A DNA stretch of 64,000 bases from Physella acuta (GCF_028476545.1 NW_026731976.1:1194339-1258338), one strand, 5' to 3'; counted from the stretch's first letter, positions 22,556-33,925 are shown. The notes: generated from the letters alone by a model not told the origin. Made by a program: numbers and translations.

Positions 22556-25069
22556 TACCATGTCCTGTCCCATGTCCTGTCCCATGTCCCATGTCCCGTG
22601 TCCTGTGTCCCATGTCCCATGTCCCATGTCCCATGTCCCATGTCCCATGTCCCATGTCCCATGTCCCATGTCCCATGTCCCATGTCCCATGTCCCATGTC
22701 CCATGTCCCATGTCCTGTCCCATGTCCCATGTCCCATGTCCTGTCCCATGTCCTGTCCCATGTCCCATGTCCCGTGTCCTGTGTCCCATGTCCCATGTCC
22801 CATGTCCCATGTCCCATGTCCCATGTCCCATGTCCCATGTCCCATGTCCCATGTCCCATGTCCCATGTCCCATGTCCCATGTCCCATGTCCCATGTCCCA
22901 TGTCCCATGTCCCATGTCCCATGTCCCATGTCCCATGTCCCATGTCCCATGTCCCATGTCCCATGTCCCATGTCCCATGTCCCATGTCCCATGTCCCATG
23001 TCCCATGTCCCATGTCCCATGTCCCATGTCCCATGTCCCATGTCCCATGTCCTGTCCCATGTCCCATGTCCCATGTCCTGTCCCATGTCCCATGTCCCAT
23101 GTCCCATGTGCCATGTCCCATGTCCCATGTCCTGTCCCATGTCCCATGTCCTGTCCCATGTCCCATGTCCCATGTCCCATGTCCCATGTCCCATGTCCCA
23201 TGTCCCATGTCCCATGTCCCATGTCCCATGTCCCATGTCCCATGTCCCATGTCCCATGTCCCATGTCCCATGTCCCATGTCCCATGTCCCATGTCCCATG
23301 TCCCATGTCCCATGTCCCATGTCCCGTGTCCTGTTGGTAAAGTGTTATAACGACATTTTTTAGACATGTCCACTTGTCCCGTGTCCCATGTCACATGTCC
23401 CATGTCCCATGTCCCATGTCCTGTCCCATGTCCCATGTCCCATGTCCCGTGTCCCGTGTCCCATGTCCCATGTCCCATGTCCCATGTCCCATGTCCCATG
23501 TCCCATGTCCCATGTCCTGTCCCATGTCCCATGTCCTGTCCCATGTCCCATGTCCTGTCCCATGTCCCATGTCCCATGTCCCATGTCCCATGTCCCATGT
23601 CCCTTGTCCCATGTCCTGTCCCATGTCCCATGTCCCATGTCCCATGTCCTGTCCCATGTCCCATGTCCCATGTGCCATGTCCCATGTCCCATGTCCCATG
23701 TCCTGTCCCATGTCCCATGTCCTGTCCCATGTCCCATGTCCCATGTCCCGTGTCCCATGTCCCATGTCCTGTCCCATGTCCCATGTCCCATGTCACATGT
23801 CCCATGTCCCATGTCCCATAACCCGTGTCCCATGTCCCATGTCCCATGTCCCATGTCCCATGTGCCATGTCCCATGTCCCATGTCCCATGTCCCATGTCC
23901 CATGTCCTGTTCCATGTCCCATGTCCCATGTCCCATGTCCCATGTCCCATGTCCCATGTCCCATGTCCCATGTCCCATGTCCCATGTCCCATGTCCCATG
24001 TCCCATGTCCCATGTCCCATGTCCCATGTCCCATGTCCCATGTCCCATGTCCCATGTCCCATGTCCCATGTCCCATGTCCCATGTCCCATGTCCCATGTC
24101 CCATGTCCCATGTCCCATGTCCCATGTCCCATGTCCCATGTCCCATGTCCCATGTCCCATGTCCCATGTCCCATGTCCCATGTCCCATGTCCTGCCCCAT
24201 GTCCCATGTCCTGTCCCATGTCCCATGTCCCATGTCCCATGTCCCATGTCCCATGTGCCATGTCCCATGTCCCATGTCCCATGTCCTGTCCCATGTCCTG
24301 TCCCATGTCCCATGTCCTGTCCCATGTCCCATGTCCCATGTCCCATGTCCCATGTCCCATGTCCCATGTCCCATGTCCCATGTCCCATGTCCCATGTCCC
24401 ATGTCCCATGTCCGATGTCCCATGTCCCATGTCCCATGTCCCATGTCCCATGTCCCATGTCCCATGTCCCATGTCCTGTCCCATGTCCCATGTCCCATGT
24501 CCCATGTCCCATGTCCCATGTCCCATGTCCCATGTCCCATGTCCCATGTCCCATGTCCCATGTCCCATGTCCCATGTCCCATGTCCCATGTCCCATGTCC
24601 TGTCCCATGTCCCATGTCCCATGTCCCATGTCCCATGTCCCATGTCCCATGTCCAATGTCCCATGTCCCATGTCCCATGTCCCATGTCCCATGTCCCATG
24701 TCCCATGTCCCATGTCCTGTCCCATGTCCCATGTCCCATGTCCCATGTCCCATGTCCCATGTCCCATGTCCCATGTCCCATGTCCTGTCCCATGTCCCAT
24801 GTCCCATGTGCCATGCCCCATGTCCCATGTCCTGTCCCATGTCCTGTCCCATGTCCCATGTCACATGTCCCATGTCCCATGTCCCATGTCCCATGTGCCA
24901 TGTCCCATGTCCCATGTCCCATGTCCTGTCCCATGTCCCATGTCCCATGTCCCATGTCCCATGTCCCATGTCCCATGTCCCATGTCCCATGTCCCATGTC
25001 CCATGTCCCATGTCCCATGTCCCATGTCCCATGTCCCATGTCCCATGTCCCATGTCCCATGTCCCGTGT
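22556..25069. repeat. 7-bp CCCATGT array with 1,740-bp duplication
   Basis: About 2.5 kb of CCCATGT with interspersed CCTGTCCCATG, CCGTGTCC and GTGCCATG variants. A unique 45-bp insert (CTGTTGGTAAAGTGTTATAA, then ACATTTTTTAGACATGT) follows the array both at 23,331 and at 25,071, exactly 1,740 bp apart. Array plus right flank was therefore duplicated in tandem and the inner flank survives inside the array. Seven is not a multiple of three, so every frame of a strand encodes the same heptapeptide (HVPCPMS on +, MGHGTWD on -), giving frames of up to 881 codons that are artefacts. Confidence 0.97.
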
Positions 25070-25118
25070 CCTGTTGGTAAAGTGTTATAACGACATTTTT
25101 TAGACATGTTCACTTGTC

Positions 25119-25617
25119 TCAAAATAAACATAATTTAGTCAAATAGATACCATTAACTTAGAGAAATAAAACGACCAATCGACTAATTGCAAACTGCAAT
25201 TAAAACTTACGAGAAATTAAACACCCAGAACGGCTTTACTAATGTAAATTGACGTGAAATCGTGAAGTTGTTGGAAACTAATTTTTGGAAAAATCTGGTA
25301 ATCTGTTTCGTGATTTCTGTTGTAAATGTGCATTTCACAATATTTTTGTTAATTGTTAAAAGTATAGTGGGTCGATTTTTCACACAATTTATGTAATCAG
25401 AATTTTTACCCAACTTTTTAAAATACGTTACAGACGCTCAAATAATCAAAAACAAGATGATAATATCCATTCTTTTTTTTCACGTCACAAATTGTCTAAA
25501 CGGTTGATATAATAATATTATTTTAATTCCAAAAAATTTAAACTCGAATTTAAAACTATGACACTATTTCTATTATCGCAACTATATTATTGTTGTATTT
25601 AATTTTTTTTTGTTTAG
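25119..25617. other. AT-rich flank upstream of the two-exon gene
   Basis: Non-repetitive AT-rich DNA. A 68-codon frame on - (25,413 to 25,207) ends near a donor-like TCTC|GTAAGT but has no partner. On + the last 40 bp before 25,618 are a pyrimidine-rich intron-like tract ending TTTTTTTTTGTTTAG. Confidence 0.4.
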
Positions 25618-25626
25618 ATTTTCAAC

Positions 25627-25685
25627 ATGGCGGGACTCTCACTTCTGATCGTAGAGTGCATTGTCTCCCATGTCAACTGGGCGAG
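25627..25685 (+). CDS. Coding exon A of an unidentified spliced gene
   Basis: The exon probably starts at 25,618, after a strong acceptor (AATTTTTTTTTGTTTAG), and ends at 25,685 before GTAAAA. The ATG at 25,627 opens MAGLSLLIVECIVSHVNWAR, the last codon being split AG|G across the intron (phase 2). The hydrophobic run looks like a signal peptide or one membrane segment. The frame is also open from 25,618 (Ile-Phe-Asn before the Met), so this may be the first coding exon behind a 5' UTR intron or an internal exon. It pairs with exon B through a 203-bp intron (25,686-25,888). I do not recognise the protein. Confidence rests on the matched splice sites and phase, not on homology. Confidence 0.5.
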
Positions 25686-25888
25686 GTAAAAACGCACTGA
25701 GCCGCATTTACTAATTTAACAAAGCGTTAAAAATTGTTTAAAACTTTAAAAATACGAATTGAAGCAAAAATTAATACGCGTAACAAAATAACATGAATTA
25801 AGGTGTGGAGGAAAAAAATCCATTTGCTTCTTGCAAAGATGTGAACACATTCACATTTTTCGTTTTTTGATAAACACATTTCTTGCAG

Positions 25889-25996
25889 GAATGACGATCT
25901 TCTAAAAGGTTTCGATTCATATGGAGCTTTGATATCGAGCTCAGAGTGGAATCGATACAAATACGGATCGATTCGAGGCGGCAAAATCTTTTTAAG
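25889..25996 (+). CDS. Coding exon B of the same unidentified gene
   Basis: Preceded by ACACATTTCTTGCAG (strong acceptor) and followed by GTAAGA after TTTTTAAG (strong donor). It is 108 nt long, phase 2 at both ends. The other two frames hit stops within the first few codons, and the only open frame is the one exon A requires. It encodes NDDLLKGFDSYGALISSSEW, then NRYKYGSIRGGKIFLR, ending in another split codon, so at least one more exon must follow beyond 25,996. The peptide is basic at its end (KYGSIRGGK). LLKGFDSYG loosely recalls the segment after the first membrane span of choline transporter-like proteins (SLC44), but the cysteine expected there is missing, so no name is given. Confidence 0.5.
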
Positions 25997-27760
25997 GTAA
26001 GAAAATAAATACATTTTTTTTTCGTGGATTACAAAATAATCTTTACTGGCCGGGGGAGGGAGGGGATGTTGGGCGGGGGGGGGGGGGTCGTGGTTGAGAT
26101 AGTTGAACGGAGATTGAACAGCATACTGGTAGTTGAGGTTCTAGAACATTTCGCTGATGAGTGGGTGAAACATAATTACTATGACGTCATTGATTGGGCT
26201 CAAGATGAACATGAAGGACTTTAAACGTCTGGCGTAACTGAAACATGGATCAAGTGTTGTAGACAACTTCCCCACATCACAGTGCTACCCCCGACCCCCA
26301 CCCCCTTAGTAGGACTATCTTCAGCCAATCCACATTGTCTCATAGCCACAGCAAGATATGAGCCCCCCTCCTGAATAAAGGTTCCAAGATACCCGGTCAA
26401 TTACTACCCCCCCCCCCCTTCACCCCTTCCCCCGCACACACACAAACACACACACACACTAAATCCACCAACCTAATCCACCAACTAAACCCACTTACCA
26501 TACAATCGACCTACTTAATCCACCTTCTAAATCCACCAACAACTAAAGTAACCATTGACAACGAGATTTAGTCCGACGACTTAAGACAGAGAGACTAAAA
26601 AACTGGACCAGGCAAGGCCGAGAATAATTTCACGTTGGCGAAATGTTTGGATTAGTTCGTTCGCTGGCCCGAGAATCTCGTCAGGACAAGGTGGATAATT
26701 CTTTTGTTTTTATTGTTAGGGGAGAGAACTGGGCTGACCCGACATCAGCGTAACGTAGAGTGACTTCGCCTGTCATGATAGCCGTAAATATTAGATGTAG
26801 TGGCTGTAAATGGTACGTAAATCTAGCAGGATTATGGCCTACGTTCACAGGAATTGATTAGTCAGAGAGTGTATCATAATTAATACACAATACTACAAAC
26901 ATTCGTTACACATTTATTACAGTAGGTACACATTTGTAAAATTACGTACACATTTTTAAAAATTTAGTATATTTTCGTCATACTTATAATCATTAACATT
27001 TTTTCGTACTAAAAATGTAGTGAGGTACGAACAACTATTAAATGTTCAATGATTTAGCCCTACTTTTATTCTGTCCAGCGCTCATACAATGTCCGTGGTG
27101 CCAGCTTGGCTCTACTTCCCCTGTAAAGTGTCCAGATTTTCTGACACGTCACTTTAAATCAACATGAACACATTAAGCTAAACATGAACACAGTTTATCG
27201 CGTCGGTGTGTGAGTGAAATCTGGATGTGAACAAACAGACCCCAGCTCGCCAGTGACGCGAGATAACGTCACAAAAATGTTAATGAGGGCGCGTGACACG
27301 AGCGTATTACGTCATTAACCGAGCTCCGAGTGAATGAGTGATCGAGGCGCTGACCACCCCGGCAAATAAAGCTGTCTCAATCATCGTCTGCCAGCTAGGG
27401 TACACAGCTGACCCCCCCCCCCCTCACACACACACAACCACACACACACACACACACACACACACACCGTGAGTTTTGATCTCTCCCTCCACACTACAAC
27501 AACAACACCACCACAACACATTTTATCCTGTTAGAGACTTTCCGTTAGCCCCGCCTCTTTTCGCGATAATTCCGTTGCGGACAAACATTGTTAGCGAAAC
27601 GTCAGCAAAAAGTGATGACGTCATGACACGTGCGTTTTCTCGCAGATACTGTCATGACGCTGTTTGCAGACGATAAAAATTGTTTGTGACATTAATTTAA
27701 ATTTGATGGCAAATGTGAATTTCTAGACCGTTCTATTTCATTGAGACGCATGAGAAATGT
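25997..27760. other. Presumed intron or 3' flank; no further exon placed
   Basis: After the donor at 25,997 come a G run (26,068-26,086), C runs (26,408-26,418 and 27,412-27,422), (CA)n at 27,425-27,468 and CCACC(A/T)ACTAAATC repeats (26,456-26,545). TGACGTCA occurs at about 26,182 and 27,616. An acceptor-like TTTTCTCGCAG at 27,646 is followed in the right phase by only ten codons before a stop, so a terminal exon there is possible but unsupported. Confidence 0.35.
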
Positions 27761-27925
27761 GCAGAAAATGCGCAGAAAATGTGCAGAAAATGTGCAGACA
27801 AATAGAATGGTGACTCGATTGACTGGTGACACGAGAGAATGGTGACCATATTGAATGGTGACCACATTGAATGGTGACTTGATTGACTGGTGACACGAGA
27901 GAATGGTGACCACATTGAATGGTGA
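27761..27925. repeat. Two adjacent short repeats
   Basis: ATGTGCAGAAA repeated four times (27,757-27,797), then a unit of about 18 bp, GAATGGTGACCACATT or GACTGGTGACACGAGA, repeated about six times. Confidence 0.8.
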
Positions 27926-28374
27926 CCAGCCATCAAGACACTGAGACCTGAGAAACACCGAGCCCCACCCAACGATATTCAAATCCAACTTTATACACCC
28001 AACCACCCATAAATCCTACAACTCGAATACATTTTATTTTCGTAAAGGTTAGAAGTCGACTCCATTTTTATACTCGTTTGCACATTAGAAGTCGATTCCA
28101 TTACCGATGGCGTGAAAGATGGAGAGAGTACCACGTCACAGATAAATGGTTGAGGTCACGTGACGTAGCTACCAGCGCCGGGGGTACTCATGCACGTGCA
28201 TGTTTAAACTTAGATTTGGGGACACCCCACTCACTCGGGCGACATCCAGATGAGCGGTGGCGAGGGCGGAGTCAGATGGAAATGTCGTGTGGGAAATGTC
28301 GTGCCCGAAATGTCGTGTTGGAGACACTCACGGTTGGTTGAGTGATGTACTAGAGGTGACTGAATAATCATCAG
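27926..28374. other. Spacer, no gene seen
   Basis: CpG-containing unique DNA. GAAATGTCGTGTGGG is repeated at 28,280-28,320. No gene recognised. Confidence 0.5.
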
Positions 28375-28440
28375 TCATTTGCAGTCATCAACAGTCATTT
28401 GCAGTCATTGGCAGTCATTTGCAGTCATCACCATTGATCA
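28375..28440. repeat. CAGTCATTTG repeat
   Basis: Six or so copies of CAGTCATTTG or CAGTCATCA. Confidence 0.8.
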
Positions 28441-28467
28441 CCATGTACAGGTTGTATGTACACATGT

Positions 28468-28983
28468 TTTGGTTTAGATGCGGCTGTAGGTTCTAGTTAG
28501 ATGCGGCTGTAGGTTCTAGTTAGATGCGGCTGTAGGTTCTAGTTAGATGCGGCTGTAGGTTCTAGTTAGATGCGGCTGTAGGTTCTAGTTAGATGCGGCT
28601 GTAGGTTCTAGTTAGATGCGGCTGTAGGTTCTAGTTAGATGCGGCTGTAGGTTCTAGTTAGATGCGGCTGTAGGTTCTAGTTAGATACGGCTGTAGGTTC
28701 TAGTTAGATGCGGCTGTAGGTTCTAGTTAGATGCGGCTGTAGGTTCTAGTTAGATGCGGCTGTAGGTTCTAGTTAGATGCGGCTGTAGGTTCTAGTTAGA
28801 TGCGGCTGTAGGTTCTAGTTAGATGCGGCTGTAGGTTCTAGTTAGATGCGGCTGTAGGTTCTAGTTAGATGCGGCTGTAGGTTCTAGTTAGATGCGGCTG
28901 TAGGTTCTAGTTAGATGCGGCTGTAGGTTCTAGTTAGCTGTGGCTGTAGGTTCTAGTTAGATGCGGCTGTAGGTTCTAGCACG
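28468..28983. repeat. Near-perfect 23-bp minisatellite (22 units)
   Basis: About 22 copies of a 23-bp unit containing AGATGCGGCTGTAGGTTCTA. I see only two variant units (GATACGG near 28,685 and AGCTGTGG near 28,937). Such uniformity points to very recent expansion or strong homogenisation. Confidence 0.97.
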
Positions 28984-29440
28984 AACATTTGATGGATCAG
29001 ATTTCTGGTTTGTCCAAAAAGTCGACACTCAGTTGAACTTTTGCCAATTAATTAACGTTAATTAACGATAATACACTGTGAATACCCGTGAATCTAGACA
29101 GGCTGTAATTTATTCATGAGAGTAAAAGCGTAGCTTGGGGGTGTGAGTGTCCTATAGAGCTACGTTAGGGGGAGGGGGGGGGGGGTCCTATAGAGCTATG
29201 AGGTGGGGGTGGCCTGTAGAGCTATGAGGTGGGGGTGTAATCTTGAGAGCCCGGGGGTGACGAGTTGTGGGGTCACGACCCGGGTATGAAAGTTATATTC
29301 ATCGACCTGAACAACGATTTCCTAGCTTTATAGATCGCACATCGGGGTCCCATGGGGTTGGGGGTTAATGAATTACGTCACAAACGCGAAAAAAAATGTC
29401 GTCATTCATATGTCCATGGCGAGATGAAAACCATCGGACA
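28984..29440. other. Spacer, no gene seen
   Basis: AT-rich start (TTAATTAACGTTAATTAACG near 29,049), then GAGCTATGAGGTGGGGGTG repeated two to three times (29,155-29,240). No gene. Confidence 0.5.
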
Positions 29441-29444
29441 AAAA

Positions 29445-29478
29445 ACCGGAAGTGGGCGGCAGAAATCTGGTCACGTGG
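29445..29478. promoter_or_regulatory. ETS/GC-box plus E-box cluster
   Basis: ACCGGAAGTGGGCGGC (ETS consensus fused to a GC-box) at 29,445-29,460 and TCACGTGG at 29,471-29,478. The combination is common in housekeeping promoters. No coding exon could be attached. Confidence 0.25.
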
Positions 29479-29680
29479 TGTAACATAAGGCAGACATTTT
29501 TAGCAGACATGGATGTCTGACTGTCAATCTGTCAGCAGTTTCACAAAACTGGGGGGGGGGGGCAACAGATTCACAAAACTGAGGGGAGTGGGGGGGGGGG
29601 GGGCAGCAGATTCACAAAACTGTTTTATGTTGACCCGGGGGTAGGGACATAGGGGGGGGGCATCATTAAACTTGATCTAC

Positions 29681-30120
29681 GCTTTAGCTCATGCACCATA
29701 TGACCCCTCAAGCTGAGGGCTTAACGTGGACGAGATTTATGGAGCTTCAAGTCTCGTCCGTCTCGCGAGACGTCCCGATGTGGCGAGATCTCGAGACATC
29801 CCAGCATACACCGCGGCTTTATGTAAAACTCTTATGTTGCCTTGAAATCTGTTCAGCGCCATTTTTACAATCGCCGGTAATGTACCTGCGTCGGAGGCAT
29901 CATCCCTTAAGCCATCACCCCCCCCCACCCCCTCCCCATCCCACCCGCATTTATTTAACGACCTCTTATAGCGTAGGACATGCCAGGGAACATTTAGGCT
30001 GCCAGGGGCGGTAACTCCGCCGAGTCGTACCGACAGCGTGAAATATTTATGACGGCTGAGGGAGAAATCAATCCACTCGCCCATGATTTCAGCCGGCCAT
30101 TCGAAGTTCCAGAAGTTTCT
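29681..30120. promoter_or_regulatory. CpG-rich island with exact TCTCGCGAGA element
   Basis: TCTCGCGAGA (29,761-29,770) is the palindrome known as the BANP / 'CGCG' promoter element in vertebrates. A second palindrome, CGAGATCTCG, lies about 15 bp downstream. The island is non-repetitive, with long frames open on both strands: + from the ATG at 29,691 (107 codons) and - from the ATG at 30,084 (115 codons, Kozak-like ATCATGGG). Neither has a recognisable domain, and simultaneous openness suggests composition, so I call the segment regulatory and leave coding open. Confidence 0.3.
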
Positions 30121-30785
30121 GGGGCGACCAGGTGTAACTAGGCACGTGGGACGGGGAGTACGGTGGTCGTCTGGTGGTCGTCCGGTCAGTTAAGGCCAGG
30201 TCGGACGGTGCGAATGGATAAATTCATCGGACATTAAGTCAAGCATCGGTCAATCAAATGGCTTGTCAGCTGTAGGGGGGGGGGGGGGGGGGGAAGGGGA
30301 GGGGTCAGGAGTTTTGAGATTTTTATCTGGCATGCAGGCTGTGAGTCAGTAAGTCTGTCAGACTGTCTGTCATAGCATCTGTCATGGTGTCTGTCTGTCT
30401 GTCAAATTTTGTCTGGCAGCCCTATCCTTAGCCAACCATAACGCCACAAGTCTGATTTGATGAGACAAACACATAACGAGCTTAATTAATTAATTAATTA
30501 CACCGTTGATTGAACTTCTCCGCGCATGATTTGAAGCGGAACGGATCCTTCACAAGATGTGACGGGTTACAGGACGAAAAATTGAAAGTTTAAAGAGACG
30601 TCACGGTCGACTGAGATCGTCGAATCCTTCTGATGAGCCTGTGACCTTGACCTTCGTTTTAATGGCCATCAGCTGACGTGGGGTCATCTGACCCGTGTTC
30701 ACTGACCCGTGACATGACAAATAAAGTCTGTCATATGTTAAGGTCAGTGGTCAAAGTTCGAATAACTATCGCGTCTTAGCAATGT
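30121..30785. other. Spacer, no gene seen
   Basis: Includes a 19-base G run (30,275-30,293), (TTAA)n near 30,482-30,499, CTGTC repeats (30,355-30,405) and TGACCTTGA (30,652-30,660). No gene recognised. Confidence 0.5.
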
Positions 30786-32115
30786 CGAGAGGGGGTAGTT
30801 ACCATGTGGAGTAGGTAGTTACCATGTGGGGTGGGTAGTTACCATGTGGAGTAGGTAGTAACCATGTGGAGTAGTTATCATGTGGGGTGGGTAGTTATCA
30901 TGTGGGGTAGGTAGTTACCATGTGGGGTAGGTAGTTACCATGTGGAGGAGTTACCATGTGGGGTAGGTAGTTACCATGTGGAGTAGTTACCATGTGGGGT
31001 AGGTAGTTACCATGTGGAGTAGTTACCATGTGGGGTAGGTAGTTACCATGTGGGGTAGGTAGTTACCATGTGGGGTAGGTAGTTACCATGTTGGGTAGGT
31101 AGTTACCATGTTGGGTGGGTAGTTACCATATGGGGTAGGTAGTTACCATGTGGGGTAGGTAGTTACCATGTAGGGTAGGTAGTTACCATGTGGAGTAGTT
31201 ACCATGTGGGGTAGGTAGTTATCATGTGGGGTAGGTAGTTACCATGTGGGGTAGGTAGTTACCATGTGGGGTAGGTAGTTATCATGTGGGGTAGATAGTT
31301 ACCATGTGGAGTAGTTACCATGTGGTGTAGGTAGTTACCATGTGGGTAGGTAGTTACCATGAGGGGTAGTTACCATGTTTGTGTAGTTACCCTGTGGGGT
31401 AGGTAGTTACCATGTGGGGTGGGTAGTTACCATGTGGGGTAGGTAGTTACCATGTGGGGTGGGTAGTTACCATGTGGGGTAGGTAGTTACCATGTGGGGT
31501 GGGTAGTTACCATGTGGGGTAGTTACCCTGTGGGGTAGTTACCATATGGGGTAGGTAGTTACCATGTGGGGTAGTTACCATGTGGGGTAGTTACCATGTG
31601 GGGTAGGTAGTTACCATGTGGGGTAGTTACCATGTGGGGTAGTTACCATGTGGGGTAGGTAGTTACCATGTGGAGTAGTTACCATGTGGAGTAGTTACCA
31701 TGTGGGGTAGTTACCATGTGGGGTAGTTACCCTGTGGGGTAGTTACCATATGGGGTAGGTAGTTACCATGTGGGGTAGTTACCATGTGGGGTAGTTACCA
31801 TGTGGGGTAGGTAGTTACCATGTGGGGTAGTTACCATGTGGGGTAGTTACCATGTGGGGTAGGTAGTTACCATGTGGAGTAGTTACCATGTGGAGTAGTT
31901 ACCATGTGGGGTAGTTACCATGTGGGGTAGGTAGTTACCATGTGGGGTAGTTACCATGTGGGGTAGTTACCATGTGGGGTAGTTACCATGTGGGGTAGTT
32001 ACCATGTGGGGTAGTTACCATGTGGGGTAGTTACCCTGTGGGGTAGGTAGTTACCATGTGGGGTAGTTACCATATGGGGTAAGTAGTTACCATGTGGGTA
32101 GCTACCATGTGGGGT
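30786..32115. repeat. 18-21 bp GTAGTTACCATGTGGG array
   Basis: About 70 units of GTAGTTACCATGTGGGGTAG, alternating with shorter units lacking the extra GTAG. Blocks of short and long units recur (for example around 31,555-31,700 and 31,740-31,900), showing multi-unit duplication. No long frame is kept because the period varies. Confidence 0.97.
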
Positions 32116-33740
32116 AATTGGCAGTGGAGTAATTCAACGGGGGTGGGGGGTAATGACATGGGATGGGGTACGGGCCTTGATCCAGATAACTACAAACCCA
32201 CGATGTCACATGTAGCAGCAGGTAATGAAATAAGTCGCGATTCTGTAGAAAGTTGAAGAAACCGGGGGGGGGGGGTACAATTACTGGCCATTGCATTGAA
32301 ATATGGTGTGAGGTTCGGGTGAGGTGGGGGGAAAGTGTGGGTGGGTGGTGTGAGGTTTGGGTCGGGTGTGGGAGAAGTGTGGGTGGGTGGTGTGAGGTGT
32401 TGGTGGGGGTTGTGGGAGATAGCCGGTTAATTTGCTTACGAAGGGAGACCATTTCATTTCGGTTATTAATCTACCAGAGGGGGGGGACGGGGGGACGGTC
32501 TCGCCTACACAGACTAAACTCGCGGTGTCTTGTGGGCGGGCAGGGCGTGGACATTAGTCGGACATTTGTGGGACATGGGCGGGACATTTGTGGGACATTA
32601 CAGGGACATTGAGACCTCAGGTCATCTGCAAGTAGTTATGTGTAGAAAGATTTCTGTAGAGTTTTTGTTAACAGTTGAAAGTTTTTGACTCAAAAATTGG
32701 AAACTTGCGCCTCCACACCAGACCTAGACATGAATACAACTGGCAAATTGAAAACTTCGACGTGACAAAAGATTGGTCCAAACGTCTACTGGAAACTTTG
32801 ATCGCTGAGTACCTTAACAATAGACCAGAGAGGGAAATAATTTGGGGGTGTTGAGGGGTGTATCAGAAGTTTGATTGGGGTGGTCTGGGGTTAGGAGGTG
32901 TGCGACTTCTGAGGCCGTTAGGGCCGTTTGAATTTTTAAAGTTAAAAAATTAAGTTTGGTGGCACAAACTGTACCGGTATGTGATGCGGCAAGTCTTAGG
33001 CGATACGGGTATGTGATGCGACAACTCTTAGAAGTGGAGACGATACTAGCTTGTAAAATGCTTGCTTCAATTAGCTTCCAATAATGTACTCACAACTTTA
33101 GATCATACCAACTTAGAATTATGTAAACAAATTTGTGTGCAACCTTGAGATAAAATTATTCAACTATTAAAAATCTTAATCAATAATTAAACAAGAAAAA
33201 ATTATTTATTAAATTTTTTGAAAGTTAAATCCGAAACGAGTATCGAAAAATAATTAGCCGGCGTTTAGTGTCAAGGCTCGCAGAGAGCCAGGCTGTAAAG
33301 GCCTCAAACGAAACGACCCTAAAAACTTTGGTCACGGTCCATTAAGCACGTCAGGTGGTATCTGCAGTCGATAACGTAAGCCTATTAGGGCGGGGGGTGG
33401 GGGTTAAACATACGCGGTATCGAAAGGGGTGATTCTGTCTGATCAATACCGTTAGAGGGACCGTTTAGCCGAGAGAGATTCGTGTGATGTCGGCTTGATG
33501 CCTCGCTTCCAAATCAGATTTACTCCAATCAGTTTAGGTTTAAAGTCTGTTTTCATGAAAGTCTGTTTCGGCAAATGTCTGCCCTGGTTAAAGACTTGCA
33601 AAATGTCTGCTTTAGGAAGTTGTCTATTGTGGCTAAAGTTCTGTTAAAGCCGGCTAAATATCTGTGATAAGTGTATGCTTTATCTGATTACCGGTAACAA
33701 AATATTTTTTGTCTAGATGTCTGTGTTAAAAGTCGGTTTG
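32116..33740. other. Spacer, no gene seen
   Basis: G-rich GTGGGTGGTGTGAGGTTTGG repeats at 32,300-32,410; GGACATTTGTGGGACAT repeats at 32,550-32,610; a two-copy repeat with GGTATGTGATGCG (32,975-33,030); loose AAAGTCTG motifs at 33,540-33,730. No gene. Confidence 0.5.
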
Positions 33741-33925
33741 TCTTTGGTAGCGCATTACACTGCTAACCTGGAAGTCTTGAATTCAAATCCCGCAGAACGT
33801 TACTGAGTCCACCCAGCTCTTTTTGGGTACCTGAACGTTAGGGGAAGTAAAGGCGGCTGGGCATAGTACTGATCACACTATCCCTACAAATGCTAAGGTC
33901 ACAGAAACAGATGGACTAGAACGGC
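33741..33925 (+). mobile_element. tRNA-derived SINE, copy 2 of the 5.0-kb family
   Basis: Head TTGGTAGCGCATTACACTGC, then CTAACCTGGAAGTC and a box-B-like GAATTCAAATCCC. The body is GAGTCCACCCAGCTCTTTTT, GGGTACCTGAACGTTAGGGG, AAGTAAAGGCGGCTGG and a tail with CACAGAAACAGATGGAC. It is better preserved in the body than the copy at 4,989, with which it shares GAGTCCACCCAGCTCT exactly. Confidence 0.8.

Noticed and set aside
22486-25131. Open frame of 881 codons on - (MGHGTWD repeats) and frames of 268-571 codons on + (HVPCPMS repeats)
   Set aside because: A 7-bp repeat without stops keeps all six frames open and gives the same heptapeptide in each frame of a strand. It shows no unique domain, signal peptide or splice context.
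25889-25996. Assigning the two-exon gene to SLC44 choline transporter-like proteins
   Set aside because: Only GFDSYG-like residues agree with my memory of that family. The following Cys is absent and the hydrophobic stretch before it is short.
26150-26175. Hammerhead core CTGATGAGTGGGTGAAA on +
   Set aside because: The six bases between the two core parts cannot form stem II.
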